Origin: Leuctra nigra
Lineage: Eukaryota > Arthropoda > Insecta > Plecoptera > Leuctridae
Assembly: GCA_934045905.1 (NCBI GenBank)
Contig: OW203762.1
Location: forward strand, 23,840,345 to 23,904,344
Direction of reading: 5' to 3'
Length of the DNA: 64,000 nt
Part shown: positions 24,778 to 36,910 of the stretch, piece after piece
Layout of the letters: each line of letters opens with the position of its first letter
Numbering within the stretch: position 1 is the first letter of the stretch
Position numbers and translations under genes: made by a program
The notes under the pieces: generated by a model
The model's input: the letters and a program-made list of their open reading frames with translations, nothing else
Database searches by the model: none
Told to the model about the DNA's origin: nothing

Positions 24778-25810
24778 TACCTGTAAAATTACAACAACAT
24801 GTATGGGTAAAATCACAATACATGTATGGGTACATTTACAGAGAATATTCTAGCTTTCATCAGGGAAGCAGGAGGACGAGGAGAAATAAACGAGATTACG
24901 GTACAATGTTTGGTAAAATTACGAGAATGTACCTGTAAAATCACACTACATGTATGTGTAAATTTACAGAGAATATTATATCATCTATCAGGCAAGCAGG
25001 AAAATGAGTAGTAATGAACGAGATTACGGTACAATGTTTGGTAAAATTACGAGAATGGATCTGTAAAATTACAAGACAGTGCATAGGTAAAATCACACGA
25101 CATGTATGTGTAAATTTACGAAGAATATTCTAGTTTCTATCAGGCAAGCAGGAAAACGCGGAGGAATAAAAGAGATTCTGGTACAATGTTTGATAAAATT
25201 ACGAGAATGTACCTGTAAAATTACAACAACATATATGGGTAAAATCACCATTTAGGTATGTGTACATTTACAGAGAATATTCTAGCTTCTATCAGGCAAG
25301 CAGGAAAACGAGGAGTAATAAACAAGTTTCTGGTACAATGTTTGGTAAAATTACGAGAATGGACCTGTAAAATTACAAGACATTGTAGGTAAAATCACAA
25401 GACATGTATGTGTAAATTTACGAAGAATATTCTAGCCTCTATCAGGCAAGCAGGAAACCGAGGAATAATAAACGAGATTTTGGTACAATGTTTGCTAAAA
25501 TTACGAGAATGTACCTGTAAAATCACACTTCATATTATGCTGGATCTAGTAGTTTTATGTATTATGTATTTACAGTTTTATGAATTAAATAATTACGAAT
25601 TTGAGTTTTAAAGGATTTAAAAATGTAGGATATATAGGGAATTTAGGATTAAGAAGGTACCTGTAAAATCACACTACATGTATGGGTAAAATCACAGTTA
25701 ATTGGCAGAGTATATTCTAGCTTCTATCAGGCAAGTATGTGGATAAGGAGTGACAAACGAGATGTACCGTACAAAATTTTGTAGATTTACAAGTATGAAC
25801 TATAAGCTTA

Positions 25811-27028
25811 CAAGTGTCCGAAGTATAATCACCGCAGACGTAAGTGATGACAGTGTTGCCAAATATATTCAAAGATTCACGAGCAAAAAGTGTCATTGCG
25901 TCATGACAAAAACATCTTAGAATTTGGCCCGCAGCTTTAAAGACAAATTACCTGGATGAATACAGATCTAGAAACATGCGCTCTCTTCTGCTCACTTATG
26001 CAGGTAATTATATCCCAAGAGCGAGATCTGCGATCTGTTTTGCTAACGTTTTACTCCAGCTTCAATTACTATAATAACTCGTCCAACTTGCCTTGGACTA
26101 AACAATGTGCTTCAACTATCTAGAGTATTTAGTGTAATTGCATCTGTTCTCTGGGCAATGTGGGCACCGGGATTTTAAATAGTTTAAAACATAACAATTT
26201 ACTTGATATGTTGGGGGGGGGGGGGGGGGGGAATGTCTGCTTTTTTGGAATCTGTACTAGACATACTAGTTTTAATGTTGCACATAAACCATGGTTACCT
26301 GAAAATAAAATATTACATTTTTTTGTCATTAAAGCAAGGCCTTCAAAATGCTTTTCGAGAAAATAAGGAACACAACTGACCTCTGGTGGATTTTGTGGTA
26401 CTAGGTAAATGGCGGCTATCAAGGGCGCATTTGCATAAATATAAATACAAATATTTGATATTGTTGTTTGTTATGGCCAAGAAAGTAAATTTATAGCTAA
26501 ATATCAATTTCATTTGTTTTTGTTTTTTCACTGCTTTATGGAAACACGAAATGTAAAAACAAACAAATTAAATTGTGGACCTGATAGTAGCCATCTTGCC
26601 AGAAGTGGCTCCATCACTTATCACTTATTTGTGGGAATACTCCAGTAGACTCTTGAGGTGCCTTGCATTAGTAGAATTTAGATTTGGGAGTACTGTCATT
26701 TGAAATAAGTTGTAGGGAGTAGAAATTGTAATTAATTCAATCTCATTCAATTTTTTACGACTACTACTTTTAAATTGATAGTGATATAATCAACAGGTAT
26801 TTTTTTATTTTAGTTTAAATGCAGCTCAGGATAACTATTATCGTCAGTAAGGTGGACAGGAGTTGGTCGTGGCCTAATGGGGAACCTACCCAGCACATGT
26901 CTCTTGACAGCGAAATAACGAAACAGCTCTGTCAGGTAAAGCACCACGGTAACAAGCCCGGATTACAAGTTCAGAGAGTTGCCACTGAACCAACTTGCTT
27001 CTTAGATGTAGATTGAATGAATCCGTAC
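25811..27028. other. AT-rich intergenic DNA with a G19 tract
   Basis: A G19 run at 26213-26231 is the main feature. No gene is supported; the reading frames at 26129-26531 and 26819-27016 show no recognisable product. Confidence 0.5.
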
Positions 27029-27209
27029 CAGAAGGGCCGAAGTCCATTAGTATAGTGATTCTGGAGGTGAGCTCCTAAACAAGTAGAACCAGTAATTCTT
27101 CAATTAATCCACTTATTTGTAATGGAGATACTTATATTGAAATAGAGTTTGAATAGAGTTTCATAGAGTTTGCAACGTAAGATCGACAATACGGACTTCG
27201 GGCCTTCTG
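27029..27209. mobile_element. Small inverted-repeat element, 181 bp
   Basis: CAGAAGGGCCGAAGTCCATT at 27029 is mirrored by ACGGACTTCGGGCCTTCTG ending at 27209, with two or three mismatches. The end phrase GGACxTCCGGCCTTCTAC recurs singly near 37880 and 63153, so it belongs to a dispersed family. No clear target duplication is visible. Confidence 0.5.
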
Positions 27210-29865
27210 CAACTGAGATATGAATTAATACAGAGGTTCTATACCTTGTTAGAATGTGGATGCTAGGTGAATTATTTTTTTCTGACTAACTAGTAAGTAT
27301 TTCTGAATATTCTGTACATTTCTATGTCATTTACCACTTGGGTATGTAAGCTCTATGTAAATAAAAAGTATACTTGGTTTTTCTAATGTATGACTTTACA
27401 TAAATCCCCGCTTTGCCAGGTATTTTATAATTATAATGAGTATCATTTATCTACAGTAGCTAACCAGGGATGAATGTATTCAAATTCCTATCGTTATACA
27501 TTTCCATGATTTAGAGGCAATTCAAAATAAGCTCTCATATTTTGGTTTAGAAAATTCAAGATCAAAAATGTAAATCTTCATGTTTTGCTTTTATTTCTAA
27601 CTAATATTTATAAGAACTGATCAAGATTATTATCAATATATTTATGAGGACTTGAACGTCTTTTAATAAAAATAATTGATACATTGTAAAGTTTTTGAGC
27701 TGAAATCAGAACTAAATTTAAAATTAAATTAATGTATAAATAAGTTTTATTAAGTAATTACTTATGGTCCAAATTTTAAAAATGTATACTATGAACATTG
27801 AACATTTTATACTAGAAAAAAACACATTTAACATTGAACATATTTTGTAATTTTATAAGCAATTATCTTATAATTTTTCTTTATATGGCATTTTTCAGTA
27901 GAAGACAAACGTAGTAAAAAGAAGTAGTAGCCAGTACAATTAACAGAGTACAGAGAGCTTACCAAGACTCCGTAACAGGTTTCAAAAAATATTATGCCAA
28001 AGGAATAATAGTTGAAATAAGTCACTGGTCCAAAGGCTCCAAAAAACTTTTAAGTACCAACACGAAGAAATGCTCTACATTATTAATCTCAACGTTGACC
28101 CCGAATAACCAGTGACATGTCGACGATAGTCGAACAGGTATTTAACAAAGTAACATTTTGAATGTGGTCGACAACTCGAAGCGATTAGCAACTAATAGAA
28201 CTAGTCTAATTAAGTTGGAGGTTGTTTTATTTGCAGATGACATCGTCTTGGCGCTTAAGATTAGCACTTCTTCAATGTCTGCGACCAAGGAATAAATGCC
28301 AGAGTTCTGGTTTTCCAAGAGACATCTTAGAATTGCTCGAGAGCAGTTTCTGAACATATTTGCGAAATTAGTCGAAGTTTTTAAAGATTCAGTAGATTAA
28401 AAGAAAACATTTCGTTTTTAGGTATTTTGATTGGTATAATAAAGGCGGCTCTTCTCTATACAATTTGGTCAATGTCTCATTCGTTTCCTAATTTCCAGTT
28501 GCTGACGCTTGCGGCTTCTCTGATCAATCTGAAGTTTGGAACATGTAAAACATTAGTTCACATAATGATTCACATGATTTTGGACAAGATGCAAAAATGT
28601 AAAATGCAAATGATCAATTAAGTAAAATTTCTAACGCACACAAAAATGAAGTTAATTTTTAACAAAGGTATAGGTATATTTTAAACGTCAAATCATTGGA
28701 TTGTCTTGAGTTGACACACTAATGTCCAGAGCCTATACAGATCAGCATACCGAATATAATGGAATCCATGAAAAAGTATTTCATTCAGAAATGTAATTAT
28801 TTAATTCAAATAAATTAATAAATTATCAAATGTTTTCACTGATCTTGAATGTAGGAAACTGCTTTCGCTTTTGATTGAATAAGACATGGAAAGTATAAAT
28901 AAACGATTTTCATTGTTTTAACAATTGCTCTTAGGATCGCGTGAAAGTCTATTTTATTTCCATAGAAGTAGCCTTTGTTGAAGTGTTATTAAAATATTAT
29001 TCATATTATTAATATGTAGATATAATAGACTTTTAGACAAGCGTTGAAACCTTTGTCATGGTCAATCCAGTTGTTAACAAATAATTAACTAAATAAACAT
29101 TCAGAATAGTTCATAAAGATTGAAAGTGTTGCTTTAATTGTTATCATCTTCACAGCATTTTGCAACACGAATTATTGTCAATAACAAATAAAAGAATAAG
29201 GCACGTGCAAAGTTGAAGTCCAAGAGTTCTAAGAATTATTTGAAATTGTTCAAAGCTATCGAAGCGCGAAGATAAACTCTCGTTTTCTTGATTTCTTTGT
29301 CAATGCCGTCTTTGAAAATGAGAGGAATTTCTTGAATTCAACAAACAACTTGTTTTGTTTTCATGTGGGGGAGATTTTTATTTGTTGTACAAACAAGATT
29401 TAGTATCACTTGTGATTTGATGGACATCATGGGGAGATGAAGTTGAAATCTCTGAAAAAGACTTCGTTTCTACAAATAAAACAATTTCAGTTTGTTGTAC
29501 ATTTTATTTTGTCACGCTATCTCTGGAATAAATGGAATTTAGTGTATTGAGAATCCAAATAAACTGTAAAATCTGATGTCATGTTGAGTCACTTATCATG
29601 CATCCAAATTGAGACTGCATAAGAGTTTTAATGTTATAAACACACGGAAATGTATTGCAATACAACAGCAATACATTTTTCGTTTCTTTTCATTTTTTTT
29701 AAATTTTTTTCATTTTTTTCTTTTTCTTTTTTATTTTTTTTTATTTTTCGCTTTGTGCCCACTACACAAGATTGTGGTATATCGTTTTATTGATACAATA
29801 AAATCATTTTATGGTGACTCCCGTTACCATTTAAAAATTACGTTTTCTAATCAAATTAAAAGTAC
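27210..29865. other. AT-rich intergenic DNA, nothing recognised
   Basis: No coding, RNA or repeat feature can be supported across this span beyond T-rich runs at 29690-29750. Confidence 0.5.
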
Positions 29866-30231
<366 letters not shown>

Positions 30232-30426
30232 TCTATCTTCTTCTTTCTTTTCTTCCGTAAAAGCTCTATGATTAGTTTGTTTGTTGGCCCTAAAAAGGGC
30301 ATCATTCGACATCCGACACCTAAAGATGGCAGCACCATCGCTGCCGAAACGTCATGAATAACGGCCCTTTTAGGGCTTCCATTACAAACTAATCATGGAT
30401 CTTTTACCGAAGAAAAGAAGATCTTC
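30232..30426. mobile_element. Foldback element of about 195 bp
   Basis: The left arm (about 30232-30300: TCTTTTCTTCCGTAAAAGC, ATGATTAGTTTGT, GGCCCTAAAAAGGGC) is mirrored by the right arm (about 30360-30426: GGCCCTTTTAGGGC, ACAAACTAATCAT, GATCTTTTACCGAAGAAAAG). The whole unit folds into one long imperfect hairpin around a centre of about 60 bases. It sits directly at the end of SINE copy 3. Confidence 0.7.
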
Positions 30427-31833
30427 ACTACATCAAACACAAAATGAACAGCTATGGTTATTTGTGTAGATGATACGGTTATGAGAGATAAGGTTTGAGA
30501 GATTATGTTTAGATGATCTGGCCTAATCTTTTGGAACTATTCCAGCATTTACGTAATTTACTTTATTATCAGGGGTCTCACGAATGACCATTCTAGTTTT
30601 CATCACTTGTTTTATTATATTATGTGAAAATTAAATAATAATTATACCCCTTTAAAGCAACTATCAAGTAAATTTATGAGATTCCAGTAAATTGAACATT
30701 ACTACCTGAACTGCCAACAATGAAAGGAATCTCGAAGAAACAGCACTGTATACGTATTTATTGTTTGCTTCAAGTATCCTGCTGTGTAATGTGATATTAT
30801 TTATTATCCCATAGAATACGGAGACGTTGACATCTAAATTGTGTGTAAATTGCGTCTAATTGTGCTGAAACCCAGGAAATGGCGGTGGTAATGTTGCGCA
30901 TGCGCATAGCTTGCATTCTGAGAGCGAAGTTCCTTGTTCTTCCGGCAATCCAAACGTTCGAAAATGCATTTGAAATATTATGATTGTCAACAATAGAAAA
31001 AAAACCTACACGTATAGGTAGTATAAACTTCTGAGTTTCGTATTTGTCAGTAATGTATAAAAAATATATTCATTGTTGTAATATAATACAAAATTGTAAG
31101 TCAAATTCTAAAAAAAAAAAACGTTCATGTTGTTGCAACTTTACAATAAAAATAAATGTCACGTATTTTTATACTTGTTAAAAATCATTATCTCATTTTC
31201 CCTAGTTAATTTCCTTTTTGAGTCACACCTTTTAGAAAGACTCATAAAACAAGCTTTGCACTATGCTGTTTGTGCAGGAAATTAAGATAGGGCTGATAAT
31301 CTGGTTCGTTTTATCGATCTTCCATGCATTCTCTGGTTTGTTGATCTCTACCGAGCTATAAAGCATCTTGATTGCTTATAATTACTCTGCGATAGACTCA
31401 TTTTATTTATATTTGCTGTAAATTACAGTAATACGCTTATGTGGCCGCACACCGCGCTATGTGGGGGTTGAACGATTGGATCACTAAAAGCTATTTATAA
31501 AAAATCAAGGTTAAAATAAAGCACTCACTCACTGCAAAATCACTCAAAATGAGATCGTGTGTATTTTTAAAATAAAAGTGAGTTAAAATGAAGCTACGAA
31601 TTTGACAAGTCCTACACCAATCAATTGTGATATCGAATATCGTATGATTGATCTGCCATTCTGTCCAAAAGTATACTTTGTCAGGGAGTTTTGCTCATAA
31701 AGATTGAGATCACCAATGAAGTGTTTCGGGCAAAAAGCATCAGATGGAAATTGACACATTTCCATCTGAATGTTATGATAAATCAGATGTTTCACCTCTC
31801 AATGTCCAACCGGGGTATAAACTATAGTATACT
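30427..31833. other. AT-rich intergenic DNA, nothing recognised
   Basis: No gene, RNA or repeat can be supported here. Confidence 0.5.
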
Positions 31834-32965
31834 ATATCCCAGAAAAAACACTCCGTGTAAAAATACCAGCCAAGTCTCTTTAACTATAAAAAAAATAGAA
31901 GAAATCTAAAAATTCAGCACTGAAAAGGAGTGATATCAAAAAAGGAGCCAAGTCAACGAATTTTCCAAATTTTAATCGTACCATTGAAATAAAAATATCA
32001 ACCCCCGAGAAATACTTAAAAAAAGGACTTGGCGCATCGTTTTTTTAAAGACACTTTTCTATCCTAAAAGTATAGGAAGAACTCTACAAGTATATTTTCC
32101 TGAGTATATCACATTCATTATCGACGAATCATACTACGTTTTAATATAACTAGTACTCTTACCTACTGGCAGTTTTGGTATTTTGTCAATATTCAGAGGA
32201 AATAAACGGATAAACGAATAACGAATAAACGGAAGCGGCCTAGTCTATTCGTTATTGCCACTATTTCTAGGGTCATATTAATCAATCATACTTCTCAATA
32301 TCGTGACTGAGGGAAATAGCGAAAGCGCTCATTACAAGAAGGCCGTCAATGAGATTTGTATAAGTGACTAGTGCACTGAGCCATGCTGCTCAAATAATTA
32401 CTGACTAGATTTTTATCTAAAGTAATACGTTATGTAATTTATGAATTTTTTTGGTATAAAATGTTAATTAATAGCAATTAATTACACGGCGAGAAGGTTC
32501 AAAGTATAATGCTGTAGTAGGTATGTTGATGTACCCACAAAACTATAGGTACCTACCAATCACAAACACAACTGTTCTGTATTTATTGCTTGTAAGACAA
32601 TGCTATGTTTCTTTGCGTACTTATATTTAAATTTAAAATATTTTACAGAATGTTCAATATTTAATTTGAAAGTTTTGTCCCAATTTTTCTAGGCATTTCT
32701 GAACTACGTAGTATGTGAGTGGCATAAGCTTAAGAATAGAAAAATGTCTTTAAAAAAACGATGCGCCAAGTCCTTTTTTTAAGTATTTCTCGGGGGTTGA
32801 TATTTTTATTTCAATGGTACGATTAAAATTTGGAAAATTCGTTGACTTGGCTCCTTTTTTGATATCACTCCTTTTCAGTGCTGAATTTTTAGATTTCTTC
32901 TATTTTTTTTTATAGTTAAAGAGACTTGGCTGGTATTTTTACACGGAGTGTTTTTTCTGGGATAT
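31834..32965. mobile_element. Element with near-perfect 230-bp terminal inverted repeats
   Basis: The left arm 31834-32062 (ATATCCCAGAAAAAACACTC ... GATGCG-type inner end) is complementary to the right arm 32736-32965 with only a few differences. A unique AT-rich centre of about 670 bp separates them. There is no ORF of note. The very low divergence between arms suggests recent insertion or arm homogenisation. The outer ATAT is palindromic, so the target duplication cannot be fixed. The superfamily is unknown. The transcript would form a long dsRNA hairpin. Confidence 0.85.
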
Positions 32966-34190
32966 CACTTCTTTTGTTAGTTTATTCATACAGCTTGTAG
33001 CACATGTCCGAGCAGGGACTAATTTCTTTAAAAAAATACGCCTCAACCGATTTGGTTACTATGAAAAGTTGCGTTTGGTATAAGATGAAAATGATTATCC
33101 AAGAAGAATAGCTTAAGTTTCGTTATAATCGATCCAGCCGTTTTCGATACATGACGTCACTTCCGGTTTTGAAATAGCGGCCGAATTCCGGTATAGGTAA
33201 TAAGAAAACAATCTAGTTTTATCTAGTTGATACCTTCATGAACGACCATCTGAATTCCTAATCCCTATATTTCCGTAAAATCGGTCATGCCGTTTGTAAT
33301 ATATGACGTCACTTCCGGTTTCATTTAGTGGTTCCTGCCGCCATTTCCGGTACCATTAATTTATTTATTCATTTTTCACAATTGATTTTTCAAATAAATA
33401 GCAGAATGAATACGCAGGAGCTAGTTCAGTTGCAATCGGTACAGGCGTTTTAGATATATGACGTCACTTCCGGTTTCAGGAATGGCGGCCGAGAACACTG
33501 CTACCTTGAATATATAAATTGTATTGTCTATGTTACAATGTAAGTTAATTATGTACGTATTTTAAGTATAATTTGTTGAAATAAGTTAAATATTGCGTAT
33601 TTATGACGTCACTTCCGGTTTAGAAAATAAGAAAATAATATTTTTTTTATTGATACTTCATATAGATGACCATCTAAATCGAATGGCGCTAATTTCGTTC
33701 TAATCGGTCCAGACGTTTTTGAGTTATGACGTCACTTCCGGTTTCAAAATGGCGGCTTCCGGTTGGTTTTATAAAAAGGCACCTCAGACGCCAAAAGTGC
33801 ACATGTGGTAAAAATTTCAGGTCGATCGGTTCAGCCGTTTAGGCTGTGGCGGTGATAGCGACGTTTCGTGATATCATCAGAATCATCATCATCTTCAGAA
33901 TCAGAAAGTGGTGTAATTTCACTGTTTTCTCGGTCCTCTAGCGCGCAAATGGCATAACCTATTGTTCCCAAATTTGGTATATGTAGTGGGGTGGGCCATA
34001 GCTCGAAATTAAGATATTTCGCAACAATGTGAGATTTACCAATTTTGAGATCCAGTAGGCCGAAAATGCCATGTTGTTGCTTACAGTAAAAGTGTTTGGT
34101 CTGCTCCTCAGTTTATTAGGCATTTACGGTATGTTGAGTGACTGTGAGTGTATAGTACGACTTGGCTGGGTGGAGCGACCGCTCCACTAG
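32966..34190 (+). mobile_element. Helitron-like tandem-unit element (tentative)
   Basis: Units of about 125-155 bp share a GGTCCAGACGTTTT-like phrase, then TATGACGTCACTTCCGGTTT. The last partial unit (AAATTTCAGGTCGATCGGTT at about 33816) resembles the tandem units of the HINE family. The right end has a perfect hairpin GTGGAGCG-AC-CGCTCCAC (34170-34187) running straight into CTAG (34187-34190), a Helitron-type terminus. The left boundary is unknown and was set at the end of the preceding inverted-repeat element. Confidence 0.4.
33152..33734 (+). promoter_or_regulatory. Five repeated CRE + Ets (+ YY1-like) motif blocks
   Basis: TGACGTCACTTCCGG occurs exactly at 33152, 33304, 33459, 33604 and 33727. 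TGACGTCA is the full CREB/ATF palindrome, and CTTCCGG is the core Ets/GABP site. In the third and fifth units AATGGCGGC follows 10-15 bases later, a YY1/Pho-like word; in the first and second, related GCGGCC/GCCGCC words follow. All are in the same order and orientation because they are tandem repeat units. No adjacent gene is recognised. Regulatory activity is inference from motif identity only. Confidence 0.4.
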
Positions 34191-36836
34191 ATATATAATG
34201 CATTCTTTTAGGTTTTTATAAAGAACATTTTCATAAATTATAAATTTTAATGGAATTTAACATTTTATTAGATGCCTTTCAGCTTCTTACAAAAAGTTTA
34301 TAGTGTAATGGACACATATTTTACGTAATTTACCACAACAGGCTAAAAAAGGGAATACCTCATTTATTTATTTTCATTGACGATGTGGCAATCTTTTAAT
34401 CATATCGTAATGCTGACATAATAGAAGACACGAATGCTCAGCAACAATGCAACTGAAATCATCCTCACAATAACACAATCGTTTATAATCATCCATTGAA
34501 TATCTACTTTATAAAAATCATCCAGTTTGATTAAATACCACTTTATATAAATAATAGCAAGTACGTTTACATCACCGAGCCATCATCTTCAATAAAATGA
34601 TTAAACAGACGAGGAGCGCATGCAAATCTCCCTGCTACTGACTGCCTCCAACCAACCACAAGCTACGGGCGCTTCCAGCAAGGTCATCTAAGTCCTTCAT
34701 CAAAGTGACTATAAAGTAGAATCAGACATCAACAATCAAGACTTAGTTCTTCTTTCTACGTGCTGAATTCATCAGGCTTAGTGTAAAGTAATAAGACTTA
34801 GCATGCTTGAAATACGAAACCACACCTGTGAAGTCTGCAAATCATGCGACCAGCGAAAGAAACGCATTCCTCGAACAAAATGGCGACGTAAACAACGTAC
34901 ACAGAATGGCGGCATTTTATACATCGAGGTAATTAATTAATATCTGAATCATCTAACTTAAAAGTGAGATTATAAACATCGGGGAATATTTATTCTAAAG
35001 ACCCCCCAAGAGTACTTATAAATACGTGCGAATAATAAAACAAAAACGTCTTATAGTTTAATAGTCGCTTTGGTCATTCGTAATAGGATGCGTGCCGTTG
35101 GAGCCCTCTGGCTCCCTCTGATGGCGTGTTTTTAGTTTTGGTGAGTAGAGGAGAAGGCCCTTGGCCTTGGCTTTCTGACTACTATGAAAACTCTTGTTTT
35201 CTGATGATATCAACGCATGGACAGGTGCTGACGGTATTCGGCGGCAAGCTCCAAATAAACACGGCAATATCACCCTCTGGCTACCGTCTTTCATTCATTC
35301 GAAGATAATTTGATTGAAATAATTGGTTGGATTTATACGGAACAGGGAGGTTGTTAGTGTAAGTTATAGTGAAACGTAAGCAAAACTCTTCTTGTTGAGT
35401 CAAAATTTCAATATTCATTTAGTCCATGTGCAAAAGGAAACTAAAGTTTGTCTAATTTTGTAACTGAAATGAAATGGAAACCGTCCGCATAAATTTTATA
35501 TAATTTATATTTGACGAATACCTAATTAAAATCATGCAAAATCATATCAAAGTTACTTTCTCAAACGTATAAAAGGTTGTTAAAATACTGCATTTTTATA
35601 GCATAATCCCAGACAAAATTCTTTCCGCCCAACATTCCATGATAATGACATCAGATATATTATTCAGAAATCAAGTTCTTCTAAATTAAATCTTAGTGTC
35701 ATGTTAACTCTATCCAGTGGACCACAGCCTCCAAATCTCTCGCTTCATCGCCCTTTCTTCAAGATTAATGTCAAATGTGTGGCTTCTCCAGTCATGTCCA
35801 ACCAACACAACTGATTGATTTTTTTCTCCAGTCGAATCCGATACCTGTGTTTTTTTTCTTCGTGTCAGGCAGGGGGGGGGGATATGGAGCAAGTTGGAGG
35901 CTGGTAGATGATTCGAAGTGACGCTACGAGATGTTACATCTCGAGGAGAGTGGACAAAGAGATGAAGAGACAGCTAGGTGTTAGGTTCTGACGTTCCAAA
36001 CATCTTGCCACAGTTCGTCAACCGAAACACTTGTAAAAACATTCGGAACTTAATTACGGACGTTGTTTTTACCTAGCGCAGTCGCACTTATGTTTTTGTC
36101 ACTTTGGCGTGTGGCTCCAGGCTCCAAAATGTTTACGAAGAATCTGATATGTGGCATTGTTTTTATACATTAGAAACATATCATTCTCGGCCGTTGGATA
36201 GAATTGAAGTGATCAAATGTTCAAGTGTGTCTTTGATAGATTTCTTTTTTACTTATTTTTGCTTTGGGTCTTAGACACCTGTTTTTTAATTCGTGAACAA
36301 TTTGAGACCAAAATCGTGAACCATGAATTCAAAATGCATTGATTATGTATTCATTTATATTATTTGTGTTATTCCCTTCAATAAGTTTTGAACCATATAT
36401 CTAGTTTAGTGAGAGCATATTATCAGTTTTCAACTGGTTTTTACATAAATGTAAACAAATTTGTCTTAGTCTTATCTCACAGTGATATTTTAACGAATGA
36501 ATGATCTGAATTTACTCATAAACTTGACCTTATTGTTGCTTTTTGATCTCATTTTTTAAGACAAATCATTGACACAATTTCCTGCTTATCGATTAAACAT
36601 TTGACCTGACCGACAAAACGTCACAATTTACTACAAGAAATGATGACAAGTCGAAAAATATGGAACACGACTCAATTGGTTCTCATCATCATGTGCAAGG
36701 GAAAATAACAACTTGTTCCATCGCATAGCCAATAAAACTGCATTTTTATTGAAATAAGATATCCAATTAATTTGTATAATTTGAATAGATGGTGTAACAT
36801 GGTCCAATCGAAGTTGAAAGATAAAGTAAAAAGAAG
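34191..36836. other. Intergenic DNA, no gene recognised
   Basis: Patches of moderate GC occur at 34610-34720, 34850-34915 and 35090-35300, without recognisable products or paired splice sites. A G9-10 tract lies at about 35872-35881. Nothing further can be supported. Confidence 0.4.
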
Positions 36837-36910
36837 TGGCCCATGGGGGGATCGAACCCACGACCTTCGCGTTATTAGCACGACGCTCTAACCAGCTGAG
36901 CTAATGGGCC
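36837..36910 (-). tRNA. tRNA-Ile (anticodon AAT), copy 1
   Basis: The cloverleaf on the minus strand is complete. The acceptor stem pairs GGCCCAT with ATGGGCC plus discriminator A. The D arm has GCTC/GAGC, and the anticodon stem pairs TCGTG with CGCGA around loop CTAATAA, which gives anticodon AAT. Box A (TAGCTCAGCTGG) and box B (GGTTCGATCCC) are intact. The T stem (GTGGG/CCCCC) has a single T-C mismatch at its second pair. A TTTTT pol III terminator follows within a few bases of the 3' end. It is identical over all 74 nt to the copy at 41006, and its flanks are partly similar too. Confidence 0.95.

Larger units (their letters stand above)
22207..25810. repeat. Satellite-like array of about 155-bp units
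   Basis: Units contain, in order, GTAAAATCACACGACATG, TATGTGTAAATTTACGGAGA, CTATCAGGCAAGCAGGAAAA, GGTACAATGTTTGGTAAAAT and ACGAGAATGGACCTGTAAAA. Measured spacing between copies of the GTATAGG junction is 152, 156 and 156. At least two unit variants occur: one with CGACATG and CTCCTATCAGG, the other with CTACATG and ATCATCTATCAGG. The array is interrupted by HINE copy 2 (22507-23375), by a TA-flanked MITE (24568-24777) and by a short unrelated stretch at about 25528-25660. Confidence 0.95.

Noticed and set aside
22207..25810. CRISPR-like regular repeat
   Set aside because: Whole 155-bp units are repeated with no unique spacers, and this is animal DNA. It is a tandem satellite.
30285..30375. 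GGCCCTTTTAGGGC and GGCCCTAAAAAGGGC as histone mRNA 3' stem-loops
   Set aside because: They are the mirrored arms of one foldback element, the loop length does not fit, and no histone reading frame is near. The similar GCCCTCTTTAGGGC at 3797 also lacks a histone gene.
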